The notes beneath the pieces were generated by a model that saw only the letters and a list, made by a program, of their open reading frames with translations, was not told the origin of the DNA and ran no database searches. Positions 28,759 to 38,310 of a DNA stretch of 64,000 bases are shown in pieces (within the stretch, counting starts at the first letter, position 1; every line of letters starts with the position of its first letter). Origin of the DNA: Campylobacter corcagiensis (lineage in GTDB: Bacteria; Campylobacterota; Campylobacteria; Campylobacterales; Campylobacteraceae); assembly GCF_013201645.1 (NCBI RefSeq), contig NZ_CP053842.1, positions 868,001-932,000 on the forward strand. Direction: 5' to 3'. Both the position numbers and the translations under genes were made by a program.

Positions 28759-31163
28759 TATGCTTCCTTTATACTTGGTGTTTTTATGCCACTATATGGC
28801 TTAACATCTACTTTTTTAATATTTACAAGGCAAGTATTTACCGAAGTTGCTTGAGCCATAGATGAGGTTGAAAAGTTTGGAGTTAGGACATTTACATGAC
28901 CAGCGTTACATCTTTTTTCGCTTTTATCTTCTGGGTCATACCAAACGCCCTCTTGCAGTGATAAAACTCCACTCATTATATCATCACTTACAACCGCACC
29001 TGCTAAAACAGCACCTCTATCGTTAAAAATTTCAACCGTATCGCCATCTTTTATGCCAAGTTTTAAAGCATCATCTTTATTTATCAAAACTGGTTCTCTA
29101 TTTCCAACCTTATAAAGTTTTCTAACAAAGCAGTTATCAAGCTGAGAGTGAATTCTATAAGTTGGGTGTGGGCTTACGATGTGAAATGGAAATTTAGCCG
29201 TCATTTCTTTATTTCCTAGCCACTCGTTTGGCTCTTTCCAGATAGGATGACCTTTAAAATCATCTAAATTATAACTTGCAAATTTTTCTGAATAAATTTG
29301 AAGTTTTCCTGTTTCAGTTCTTAGTCTATTATTTACAGGATCATCTCTAAAATCACTATGGCGGACAAATTTATACGCACTTTCATCTGGCGTAAAATGC
29401 ACAAATCCCTCTTTCCAAAACTCATCAAACTCAACATAATTTGGACAATCACTTCTTTCATAAAATTCTTTTATTCTAACTTCTTTTGATTTTCCACCGC
29501 CTGTAAATTTACGCCACTCTCTTTCTCCGACCATTTTTGCCATCTCTTCAAAAATATCGTAGTCGTTTCTTGCTTCATTTAATGGCTCGATGACTTTTTT
29601 CATAGCATAAACATAATCTTGAGAATAGCTTCCACCATAGCTTATATCATCTCTTTCAAGCGTTGTAGTCGCTGGTAAGACGATATCTGCCATTTTTGCA
29701 GTTGGTGTCCACCAAGGCTCATGAACTATAACCGTATCAAGAGTTCTTAAAGCTTTTATTAAGCTATTTGAGTCTGGTTGGTGACCTAAAGTATTACACC
29801 CAACATTATAGAAAATTTTAATATTTGGATAGGTTATTTTTTCGCCTTTAAATTTGATAGTTTTTCCAGGATTTAAAATCGCATCACTTACTCTTGAGGC
29901 TGGAATTTTAGCCCTTACTTTGTTTTTTCCCTGTGCAAGACCTGCTGGAAGCATAACTCCGCTTGATGCTTGACCGCCACCACAATAGTGCATAGAAAAG
30001 CCAAATCCACCGCCAGCAAGTCCGATTTGTCCGATAAACGCAGCCAAAACCATAAGAGTCCAATCAGCTTGTTCGCCATGTTGTGCTCTTTGCATCGCCC
30101 AGTTTCCTGCTAGAAATGTTCTATTTTTTACAAAAGTATCAGCAAGTGATTTTATAACACTTTCTTCAATTCCAGTTATTTTACTAGCCCAAGCAGGGGT
30201 TTTTTCTACTTTATCTTCTGTTTTACCAAGCAGATATGGCAAAAACTTATCAAATCCATAAGTGTATTTTTCAATAAATTCTTTATCGTATTGTTCTGTT
30301 TTATAAAGATAGTGCATCATTGATAGCATTAAAGCCACATCAGTATTTGGGCGAATTTTTATCCAATCTGCGTTAAGTTTTTTTGCAATAGGGGTGTATT
30401 GTGGGTCAATTGTAATAAATTTAATATTTGATTTTGCATATTTTTCATAGTAAGGATTATTTCCACGATTTGGAACTTTAAAATCGATTTAATTACACTT
30501 TAAAATATCAGCACCCCACATAACATAAACTTGAGTATTTTCTAAGATAACTTCGTGTGCGGTTTGAAGTGAATAAACTTCTAAATCCCCAACTATTGTT
30601 GTATTTACCTTACCAGCTGCACCGTTACTGTGTTCGCCATCCATTGTAACTGCACCGCCAATTACGGTATTAAAAAATCTACCAGTTGTTGCTGCACAGT
30701 TGTGAAGTAGTCCTGGATGTCCCCAACCACCATAACTTGCGTTATAAATTTCATCAGGTTTTACACTTTGAAGTTTATCTAAAACTAGCTTTAAAGCATC
30801 ATCCCAGCTAACTCTTACAAATTCCTCTTTTCCGCGAAGTTCTGGCTTTGAGTTTGATTTTACACCTTTTGCTTCAAGATAGCTTTTTCTAACACATGGA
30901 TATTTTATCCTTGTATCGCTATAAACTCTATCTATCCAAGCCTCACTCCAAGGTATTTTTGGGTCTTTATCAGAAGCTTGTGGGGTGATTTTTACTATCT
31001 TTCCACTCTCATCAACATCTGCATAAAATGCACCGACATTTGAAGCACTTGCTATTTTTTTAGTTTGATTTTCTTTTGCTAATAGCTGTGGCACAGCTGA
31101 TAGCACAGCACTAGTAACCCCAGCTTTTTTAATGAAATCTCGTCTTTTTTCATCAATTTGCAT
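28758..31163 (-). pseudogene. TorA/BisC-like molybdenum reductase split by an in-frame TAA
   Basis: One reading frame of 801 codons runs from the ATG at 31163 to the stop at 28758, except for a TAA at 30489-30491 (codon 225). No frameshift is needed: the parts before and after are in the same frame, with 50 family-like codons (IDFKVPNRGNNPYY...) before the next ATG at 30338. The N-terminus has a twin-arginine signal (KRRDFIKKAG). The Mo-ligand serine region EHSNGAAG is just before the break (about residue 189-196). The C-terminal part has all the pterin-binding regions. Intact length would match the TorA/DmsA-type S- or N-oxide reductases. CAA to TAA would explain the stop. It is either a true pseudogene or a sequencing error. 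Confidence 0.88.
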
Positions 31164-31192
31164 TTTCTCTCCTTATAAAATTTAAGTGAAAA

Positions 31193-31198
31193 ATTATA
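31193..31198 (-). promoter_or_regulatory. Candidate -10 of the tor-like operon
   Basis: TATAAT on the minus strand, preceded by TGGT, lies 29 nt before the ATG of the reductase; GGAGA just before the ATG is the ribosome site. The 125-bp space to the divergent regulator gene also has TAAAAT on the plus strand at 31253-31258. No clear inverted repeat was found between them. Confidence 0.5.
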
Positions 31199-31288
31199 AC
31201 CATTTTCATCATTTTAAAATCACTTTTTAGCTTTTAATTAGCTTAATTGTAGTAAAATGGCTAAAAATTAATTTTTAAGGAAAGTATT

Positions 31289-31966
31289 TTGAACAGATTT
31301 AGAAATTTAAATTTAATGCTTGTTACAAATGAAAAAAAACTAATCTCAAAAGCAAAACACTCAAGTAGTAATTTTAAAAATTTATACATTCAAAATAGTG
31401 ATGATTTTATCTCTGCTTATCTTAACTCAAATGTTGCAATTGACGCTGTTGTGCTTGATTTAGACGATGATGAAAAAATAGATCTTTCAGCTATTTTATA
31501 TATCCATCCAAATCAGCAATTTATTTTCCTAGCTTCAAAAAGGCAAATTTATGTTGATTTTTTAGATAAATTTAGAGGTGGAAAATCAGCAGTTTTATTT
31601 AAGCCGATTAAATTTAGTGCGATTTTGGATAATTTAACTTTGATGCTAAAAAACAAAGATAAAAAAAGTGAAAATTTAATAAATTTAAATGATAAAATAA
31701 GCATAAATTTAGAAAAAGAGAAAATTTATGAAAATGGCAAAGAGATTTTTCTAACTCCAATGATGCATAAACTTATGCTTTTACTTTGTGCAAATTTAGA
31801 TAGTCTAGTAACTTTTGAAATGATAGAAAGCTCAGTTTATGAAAGTGTGCCAAACTCACGCATCGTTGTGCAAAATTTAGTCGGAAATTTAAAAAGAAAA
31901 TTCAGTCTTGACATAAAAAGCATATATGCAAAAGGATATATGTTACAAAGTTTTCAAAGCCAATAA
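31289..31966 (+). CDS. OmpR/PhoB-family response regulator
   Basis: This 225-residue protein has a receiver domain (about 8-120) with a possible phosphoacceptor Asp in AVVLDLDDDE (near residue 57) and the conserved Lys in LFKPI (near 107). A C-terminal winged-helix DNA-binding domain follows (about 140-222). The usual acidic pair near the N-terminus is not obvious, so the receiver is diverged. Start is TTG with AAGGAAAG upstream. No sensor kinase is beside it. It is divergent from the tor-like operon with a shared 125-bp spacer, so it may control that operon; this is only positional. Confidence 0.82.
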   Translation: MNRFRNLNLMLVTNEKKLISKAKHSSSNFKNLYIQNSDDFISAYLNSNVAIDAVVLDLDDDEKIDLSAILYIHPNQQFIFLASKRQIYVDFLDKFRGGKSAVLFKPIKFSAILDNLTLMLKNKDKKSENLINLNDKISINLEKEKIYENGKEIFLTPMMHKLMLLLCANLDSLVTFEMIESSVYESVPNSRIVVQNLVGNLKRKFSLDIKSIYAKGYMLQSFQSQ

Positions 31967-32127
31967 ATTTAACTATCTATGTCAATCTTAAGAAAAATTT
32001 ATTTTATAAATTCGATCTTTATTTTGACGATAACTAAACTTGCTATTAAAATAGCAGTTAAGTTCTTTAAATAAAACCTAACCATTAAAAAATTAAGTAA
32101 ATTTAGCTTTATCAAAATTTAAATTTA

Positions 32128-32661
32128 CTATTTTCCTTTTGGGCGAAAAACCTTCATAACCTTTTCATCAGTTTCTATTCTTGAACCTTCTATTAGGTCT
32201 ATACAGTAAGGAATAGCAGGAAAAACAGGCTCTAAACACTCTCTAATCGCTTTTGGTTGACCTGGCAAATTTATAATAAAACTACTTTTTCTAGTTCCAG
32301 CTATTTGGCGAGATAAGATAGCTGTTGGAACATACTTAAGACTTTCTAGTCTCATAAGTTCGCCAAACCCAGGTAGAATCTTATCACATACAGCTTCTGT
32401 AGCCTCTGGAGTTATATCTCTTTTTGCAGGTCCTGTTCCACCAGTTGTGATGATCATATCACACTTTTTTTCATCAGAGAATTCTATAAGGCTTGATTTA
32501 ACCATATCATAATCATCAGGAATTACCTTATAAAAATACTCCACATCGTTTAATAACCACTTTTCAAGAAGTTCTTTTATAGCAACGCCTGATCTGTCTT
32601 CATACTCTCCACTACTTGCTCTATCACTTAGCGTAATGATACCTATTTTAATTTTTTGCAT
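32128..32661 (-). CDS. mogA: Molybdopterin adenylyltransferase MogA
   Basis: MogA adenylates molybdopterin before molybdenum insertion. The 177-residue protein starts MQKIKIGIITLSDRASSG and holds the MoaB/MogA signature TTGGTGPAKRDITPEAT (about 70-86). It also has ILSRQ and the LPGQPKAIRECL stretch, all closely like MogA rather than MoaB. I chose the ATG at 32661 because GGAGAAGAAA precedes it; a longer frame from 32796 adds 45 residues that are only the ftsH-like gene read in another frame. It overlaps the upstream gene by 14 nt. The molybdenum cofactor would serve enzymes such as the nearby reductase. Confidence 0.93.
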   Translation of the reverse strand: MQKIKIGIITLSDRASSGEYEDRSGVAIKELLEKWLLNDVEYFYKVIPDDYDMVKSSLIEFSDEKKCDMIITTGGTGPAKRDITPEATEAVCDKILPGFGELMRLESLKYVPTAILSRQIAGTRKSSFIINLPGQPKAIRECLEPVFPAIPYCIDLIEGSRIETDEKVMKVFRPKGK

Positions 32662-34348
32662 TTTCTTCTCCATCATACTCTTTTGATAATATCTCTTTAA
32701 TCTTATCTGCAGTAACAGTCTCAAAAGCAAAAAGATATTTTGATACACTAACCAAACTAGAGCCCATACTTGATAAAAATTCACTAACTTCATCAAAGTT
32801 TTTCTTAAGCAAACTCTCTACCACTTGCTGGCTTGGCATAATTTCATCACCCATAGCATAATCAAATATCATAATATTTGCCAAATTTAGTGCCTTTTTG
32901 ACATCGTGTTTTGAGTTACTAAAGCTATCTTCTTTATAAATCTTAAGTGCAGCCATACCGCTTAGATAGACTTTTAGTTTATTCTCAAGTGTTGTTTTTG
33001 ACTCAATCTCACTATCGTCTTTTAAAAAATCATCTTCTAAAAGATTTATTTTAGAGAAATTTACACTATACCAGTATGCACTTAAAGCCTTAGCTCCTTG
33101 ATAAAGAGCTTGGATCTCTTTTTCTTTTTCACTTAAGACAAGATCCTTTTTTTTGCCTATTAAAACTTTATTTTTAACACTTTCAAAATCACTAAGCTCT
33201 AAAATCTCACTACCCCTTCTTATAGCATTTATCATAGCTTCATTTACAAATGTAGCAAGTCCAGCACCACTAAAACCAACACTCATTCTTGATAATTTTG
33301 TTATATCAGCTGAGTTTGCTTTTCCTTTTAGGTGAAGTTTTAAAATTTCAATTCTATCTTTAAAATTTGGAAGTGAGATAAAAATTCTTCTATCAAACCT
33401 TCCAGGACGAAGCAAAGCATCATCTATCATGTCTATTTTATTTGTAGCAGCGATAACTATAACACCACTATTTTCCTCAAATCCATCCATTTCAGTTAGA
33501 AGCTGATTAAGAGTTACTTCACGCTCATCATTTCGCCCCTCACCCCTACTTTTGCCAATAGCATCAATCTCATCTATAAAGATTATACTTGGAGCATTTG
33601 CTTTAGCATTTGCAAAAAGCTCACGAACTCTTTTAGCTCCCAAACCAACATACATCTGGCTAAAATTTGCTCCACTTTCATAGTAAAATGGCACGCCTGA
33701 CTCGCCAGCTACGGCTTTTGCTATAAGTGTTTTACCAACTCCAGGAGGTCCAGCCATAATAACTCCTTTTGGAAGTTTGATGCCAAAATTTCGATATTTT
33801 ATAGGGTTTTTAAGAAAATCAACTATCTCTACAAGTTCGCTTTTAACTTCATCAATCCCTGCTACATCGCTAAATTTAATATTTGAAATTGATGGAGTAA
33901 AACTAAAATTTGATGAGTTTGTGCTATTTGCTAAACCTTTTTGTTCTACTATAATCTTTCTTGCTGGAGCATTTTTAAGAATTTTATCAATAGCAAAAAT
34001 TAGTAGAAAAACCATAATGGCAAGAATTATAAAATCAACCCAAAAAGATGATTCATTAGCTTTTTCTATCTTGGTCACGCCAAAAAGCTCTTTTAAATCA
34101 ACCGCATCTTCTAAAACAATGTAATCTTTGCCATTATACTTAAGATAAATTTTGCCATCATCAAGAGTTGCTTTTGTTATGGCTTTGTTGTCAATAAGTG
34201 AGTCATATTCGGCTTTTGAGATATAAATAGATGGATTTCTAAAATAGACAAAACTAAGTAAAAATATAAGTATAAATAAAAATATAAGTATTATATTTAG
34301 CTTGTTTGGTTTAAGCTTTTGCAAAATTTCCGCTATCTTTGATCTCAT
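32648..34348 (-). CDS. FtsH-like membrane AAA ATPase lacking the protease active site
   Basis: This 566-residue protein has the FtsH layout: transmembrane helix at about 18-36, a small periplasmic domain, a second helix at about 102-122, then an AAA domain. Walker A GPPGVGKT is at 200-207, Walker B IIFIDEID at 255-262 and the second region of homology ATNKIDMIDDALLRPGRFDR at 301-320. The ATPase is intact. Where FtsH has the zinc motif HEAGHA, this protein reads YQGAKA (416-421), and the region after it is diverged. It should therefore unfold or remodel but not cut proteins. I recall a similar gene in C. jejuni (Cj1005c, membrane-bound ATPase), so the state is probably ancestral. It overlaps mtaB by 38 nt. 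Confidence 0.92.
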   Translation of the reverse strand: MRSKIAEILQKLKPNKLNIILIFLFILIFLLSFVYFRNPSIYISKAEYDSLIDNKAITKATLDDGKIYLKYNGKDYIVLEDAVDLKELFGVTKIEKANESSFWVDFIILAIMVFLLIFAIDKILKNAPARKIIVEQKGLANSTNSSNFSFTPSISNIKFSDVAGIDEVKSELVEIVDFLKNPIKYRNFGIKLPKGVIMAGPPGVGKTLIAKAVAGESGVPFYYESGANFSQMYVGLGAKRVRELFANAKANAPSIIFIDEIDAIGKSRGEGRNDEREVTLNQLLTEMDGFEENSGVIVIAATNKIDMIDDALLRPGRFDRRIFISLPNFKDRIEILKLHLKGKANSADITKLSRMSVGFSGAGLATFVNEAMINAIRRGSEILELSDFESVKNKVLIGKKKDLVLSEKEKEIQALYQGAKALSAYWYSVNFSKINLLEDDFLKDDSEIESKTTLENKLKVYLSGMAALKIYKEDSFSNSKHDVKKALNLANIMIFDYAMGDEIMPSQQVVESLLKKNFDEVSEFLSSMGSSLVSVSKYLFAFETVTADKIKEILSKEYDGEENAKN

Positions 34349-35561
34349 AATCTCTAACCTCTATAAATTTATTTCTTAAGTCTTGATCGCTTTTTAGATA
34401 AACTCTGTTATAAAACTGATCAAATCCACTCCAAAACTCGCCGTTTTTTTGCTCAAACAGAACATTTAGTGGCTCATTATACAGCTTTTTTCTAAATTCT
34501 AAATTGTTTAAATTTACTATATTTTGAATCTCTTTAAGTCTTTGTTTAGAAATTTTACCATTAATTTCTCCAAATTCTTTAAGTAGTTCAGCACTTCTTG
34601 TACCATCTCTTTTTGAGTAGATAAAAGCATGGATATGAGTTAGTGGAAATTTTTTAAAGTTACTCAAAGCTTCACTCCAAATTTCATCACTCTCTCCTGG
34701 ATGCCCTACTATAAAATCCGTTCCTAAAGCAAATCCCATATCGCTAAGTTCACAAAATAGCTCTATATCTTTAATCGCTGTATTTCTTCGCCTCATTAAG
34801 CTTAGCATCTTTTGACTTGTGTGTTGAAGTGCGATATGAAGATGCCTTTCTAGCCAACTCTCTTTTAAAATTTCTCTAAAACTATCATCTATCTGAGATG
34901 GCTCTAAACTTCCAAGTCTTATTCTTTTAATGCCTTTTATAAGACTAAGTTTTTTAAGAAGTTCACCTAAATTTGTGCCACTATCACTTCCATAACTTCC
35001 GATATTTGTGCCTGTTAAAACTATTTCACAAAAGCCATTTTCTACTAAATTTTTTGCTTCGTTAAGAAGTTTTTCTTCACTTTCACTTCTTGCAATACCC
35101 CTTACATGAGGAATTATACAGTAGCTACATTTAAAGTTACAACCCTCTTGAATTTTAAGAAAAGCTTTTGAGTGATTAGAGAAATTTGTTACACTTCCTT
35201 TTTCAGTTGTAGAGCTATCTCCAAATTCATAAAATTTAGTACTATTTTTTAAAAAATCTGAAATTTCAAGCTTTCTACTCATACCAAAAACGCCATCAAC
35301 CTTGCCATCATCTAAAAGCTCTTTGCCTTTAAAAACAGCTCCACACCCTGTTAAAAGAACTCTTTTTCCAGCTCTTTTCATACGGCTTATATAGGTTCTT
35401 ACATCGCTATCTGCGCCATTTGTAACTGTGCAAGAATTTACAACTATAGTATCAGCCAAACTCTCATCATTACAAATTTCATCAAAATTTATAGAATTTT
35501 TCATAATTTCACTATCGTAGATATTTGTCCTACAGCCAAATGTCTTAAAGTATACTTTCAA
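34311..35561 (-). CDS. mtaB: tRNA methylthiotransferase MtaB-type (MiaB family)
   Basis: This 416-residue radical SAM enzyme adds a methylthio group to a modified adenosine at position 37 of tRNA, most likely t6A. It has the N-terminal UPF0004 cluster domain (FGCRTNIYDSE, NSCTVTN, TGCGAV cysteines at about 9, 45 and 73), the radical SAM motif CNFKCSYC (about 141-148) and a C-terminal TRAM-like part. The TNxYDSE start is MtaB-like rather than MiaB-like. Its 3' end overlaps the ftsH-like gene and its start overlaps the mscS stop by 4 nt. Confidence 0.9.
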   Translation of the reverse strand: MKVYFKTFGCRTNIYDSEIMKNSINFDEICNDESLADTIVVNSCTVTNGADSDVRTYISRMKRAGKRVLLTGCGAVFKGKELLDDGKVDGVFGMSRKLEISDFLKNSTKFYEFGDSSTTEKGSVTNFSNHSKAFLKIQEGCNFKCSYCIIPHVRGIARSESEEKLLNEAKNLVENGFCEIVLTGTNIGSYGSDSGTNLGELLKKLSLIKGIKRIRLGSLEPSQIDDSFREILKESWLERHLHIALQHTSQKMLSLMRRRNTAIKDIELFCELSDMGFALGTDFIVGHPGESDEIWSEALSNFKKFPLTHIHAFIYSKRDGTRSAELLKEFGEINGKISKQRLKEIQNIVNLNNLEFRKKLYNEPLNVLFEQKNGEFWSGFDQFYNRVYLKSDQDLRNKFIEVRDYEIKDSGNFAKA

Positions 35562-37240
35562 GCTAACTCTTCCTTTGCTTCGTTATTTGTTTCATGTTTT
35601 TGAGTTTGTAAAACATGCCTTGCTAAATCATCTTTTTCTTTTAAATATAAAGTCTGGCTTGGATAGGCTATTTTAATGTCATTTTCTTTTCTAAAAGCTT
35701 CTAAAATTTCTCCAGATATAGTACTTCTTAAAGCTAAAGTTGCATATGAGTTAGTCATATACCAAACGCTTATTTTTATGCCATAAGCATCAAAAAAGTG
35801 AAAAATTCTAGGCTCAACACTTGGGCTTTTTATACTATACTGACTCCTTAGTTTATTCATCTGTTTTTTTGCTATATCTGTATATCCTTTTGAGTATTGA
35901 CGAGCGATGTTTTTAACAATATAAGTTGCTTTTTGGTAGTTACTATCAAATGTAAGTAAGATATCAATACCATCCCATACTGTTTTCATCCCACTATGAG
36001 TATAGTTTGAGATAAGTTCTGTAAATATATAGTTATTTGGAACGAAAATAATCCTACCAGCACGGCGGTGTTCTTTGGTAGTTATCATCGTAACATCTTC
36101 ATATATAGTCATTCTAAGAACCGATATATCAATGATATCTCCTACATATGTCTCACCATTAATCTTTCTAACCTTAATTCTATCTCCAACTCTAAATGTT
36201 CCACCAATCATAATAACAAACCAGCCAAGCATGCTCATAAACATATCTTTCATAGCAATTGCCAAACCAGCAGAAGCAAATCCTAAAAATGTAACAAAAT
36301 ATGAAACATTATCAATAAAAGCAAAGAGTAAAATAAAGATAATTATAAAGAAATTTATAAAATTTATGACCTTGTTTGTCATATAAAAACGTTCATTATC
36401 CTTAATGGATTTTTTAGCAATAAATTTCATCAAAATTGATATAATAATGATAAACCCTATCACTATACCTACATTTATAGCTCTTTTTGTTTGGACTTTG
36501 ATATCGCTTCTAACTGTTGCTATTCTATCTTCTATCTTTGTAGAGTAAACTTGATAAGTACTATCTCCAGTTGCTTTGGCAGCACGAAGTTCGTTTAATC
36601 CAACTTGAATTAACTCAATATCCTTAGATATATTTTGATCATTTGGAATATAATTTAGTATTGATCTTAAAAGATTTTTCTTCTCACTAAGTCTATCTAT
36701 AAGAGTGCCTAAAGAGGCCAGATTTACTCTATACTCATCTCTTTCAAACATTATCTGTTTTATATAAGATAGTGCATACAGTATCCCTAAAGGGCTTTTA
36801 ATCTTTTCATATGATGTTAATTCATCTGCATCAAGCATAGATGTAAATGGACTATTTTCATACTCTCCAAGTAGTGAAATTTGCTCATTTACAACCCTTA
36901 ATTCAGAATTTATACTCTCTTTTTCATCAGCTTTTTTAACTCTTTTTAACTCTTTTTCTAGTGAAATTTTGTTTTTTATAAGCTCTTGATAAGTTTGATA
37001 GTTTTTATACTGAAGATACCAGACATTATCTTTAATGGAAGAATCAATTGCTAAGATCTGCTTTTTTAAATCTTCAACCGCTATAGAAGTAAGATTTTGA
37101 TCATCTGTTTTATTAGCTTCAATTATACTTGATTTGGTCTTATTTGACTCTGTTTTGTTAGCTTCAGAGGCATTAATATCTGCTGGTTTTGCTACTAAAA
37201 TTTGAGCTATTAAAAATAAGCTTAGAAAAATTCTTATCAT
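35558..37240 (-). CDS. MscS-family mechanosensitive ion channel
   Basis: This 560-residue membrane protein has a signal peptide, a large periplasmic coiled-coil-rich N-terminal part (about 20-250), several transmembrane helices (about 255-275, 287-310 and 313-345) and the conserved MscS pore-lining helix and beta domain. The stretch [31 protein letters not shown] (family signature; given by its ends) marks MscS. The C-terminal cytoplasmic domain follows. It should release solutes on osmotic downshock. It is coupled by 4-nt overlaps to mtaB and aroB, an order I recall from C. jejuni. Confidence 0.92.
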   Translation of the reverse strand: MIRIFLSLFLIAQILVAKPADINASEANKTESNKTKSSIIEANKTDDQNLTSIAVEDLKKQILAIDSSIKDNVWYLQYKNYQTYQELIKNKISLEKELKRVKKADEKESINSELRVVNEQISLLGEYENSPFTSMLDADELTSYEKIKSPLGILYALSYIKQIMFERDEYRVNLASLGTLIDRLSEKKNLLRSILNYIPNDQNISKDIELIQVGLNELRAAKATGDSTYQVYSTKIEDRIATVRSDIKVQTKRAINVGIVIGFIIIISILMKFIAKKSIKDNERFYMTNKVINFINFFIIIFILLFAFIDNVSYFVTFLGFASAGLAIAMKDMFMSMLGWFVIMIGGTFRVGDRIKVRKINGETYVGDIIDISVLRMTIYEDVTMITTKEHRRAGRIIFVPNNYIFTELISNYTHSGMKTVWDGIDILLTFDSNYQKATYIVKNIARQYSKGYTDIAKKQMNKLRSQYSIKSPSVEPRIFHFFDAYGIKISVWYMTNSYATLALRSTISGEILEAFRKENDIKIAYPSQTLYLKEKDDLARHVLQTQKHETNNEAKEELA

Positions 37241-38271
37241 ATAAACTCTTTTAAGGTTTGGATTACTAGCTCTTCTTTTACATCATCTTTAATCTTAAAA
37301 TTTCCAATTCCATTTGGCAGTATGAATTTTATCTTAGAGTTTAGTGACTTTTTATCAAGCTTAAAATGTTCATAAAAATTTTTAGTATCTTTTATTTTAT
37401 AGCTTACTGGAAGGCTAAATTTTTCCAAAACTTCACGCACTTGCTTACTCTCATCTTTGCTTAAAAGCCCTAGTTTTTGTGCTAAATTATTTGCCATATT
37501 TATACCAATTGCCACAGCTTCGCCGTGCAAAAATTTAGAGTAGTTTGTTTGATTTTCTATTACATGAGCAAATGTGTGTCCGTAGTTTAAAACCGCCCTT
37601 ATGCCACTTTCTTTTTCATCTTGATTAACAATATCAGCTTTTATTTTTACACATTTTTCTATTAGATAAATCACATCATCTTTAGCTTTAAGATCGCTTT
37701 TTTTAAAAAATTCAAAAAACTTACCATCAAACATTACAGCCATTTTAATAGCTTCTGCAACACCTGCACTAAATTCACGATTTGGAAGTGTTTTTAGGTA
37801 TTTTGTATGACAGTAAACAGCCTTTGGTTGATAAAAACTCCCAATTAAATTTTTACCAAATTTATTATTTATACCAGTTTTTCCACCCACACTTGCATCA
37901 ACCATAGATAAAAGCGTAGTTGGTATATTTATAAAATCTATCCCTCTTTGATAAATGCTTGCAGCAAAGCCCGTAATATCACTTACTACTCCACCACCAA
38001 GAGCTATTAAAGTGCTTTTTCTATCAAGTTTAGCGTTAAAAAGCTGTTCAAGAATCAAATTTAGAGTGTCTAAATTTTTATAAGCTTCACCATCTGGAAT
38101 TGCTATAAGTGTAACGCTTTTAGCTTTTATCCTTCCAAGCAGATCAGCTAACCATAAAGCCCCAACAGTTTGGTTTGTTACAACTCCAACAGAACCATCA
38201 AACTCTAAATTTTCAAGTTCATTTATATAAATTTTATAGCTGTTTTTATCTAAGTTAATATCTACTGTCAT
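37237..38271 (-). CDS. aroB: 3-dehydroquinate synthase
   Basis: AroB catalyses the second step of the shikimate pathway, from DAHP to dehydroquinate, using NAD and a metal. The 344-residue protein has PDGEAYKN (about 60), the nucleotide-binding [16 protein letters not shown] (about 91-106), [21 protein letters not shown] (start of that signature near 116) and the metal-site HGEAVAIG (about 240). Complete and slightly short, as in other Campylobacter. Ends with a 4-nt overlap of the mscS start. Confidence 0.97.
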   Translation of the reverse strand: MTVDINLDKNSYKIYINELENLEFDGSVGVVTNQTVGALWLADLLGRIKAKSVTLIAIPDGEAYKNLDTLNLILEQLFNAKLDRKSTLIALGGGVVSDITGFAASIYQRGIDFINIPTTLLSMVDASVGGKTGINNKFGKNLIGSFYQPKAVYCHTKYLKTLPNREFSAGVAEAIKMAVMFDGKFFEFFKKSDLKAKDDVIYLIEKCVKIKADIVNQDEKESGIRAVLNYGHTFAHVIENQTNYSKFLHGEAVAIGINMANNLAQKLGLLSKDESKQVREVLEKFSLPVSYKIKDTKNFYEHFKLDKKSLNSKIKFILPNGIGNFKIKDDVKEELVIQTLKEFI

Positions 38272-38310
38272 TTTAAACCTTTTAAATTTCCTAGATTTTA
38301 TCCAAACTTC

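Noticed and set aside
30489-30491. Recoded stop (selenocysteine or pyrrolysine) in the molybdoenzyme
   Set aside because: The codon is TAA, whereas known recoding uses TGA or TAG, and there is no hairpin I can recognise after it. Nonsense mutation or error is simpler.
32037-32059. Hairpin between the response regulator and mogA genes
   Set aside because: Only a 6-bp AT-rich stem (TGCTAT/ATAGCA) and no T run, so I did not list it as a terminator.
32662-32796. Longer mogA frame starting at 32796
   Set aside because: It is the ftsH-like gene read in another frame; the ATG at 32661 gives the normal MogA N-terminus and a GGAG site.
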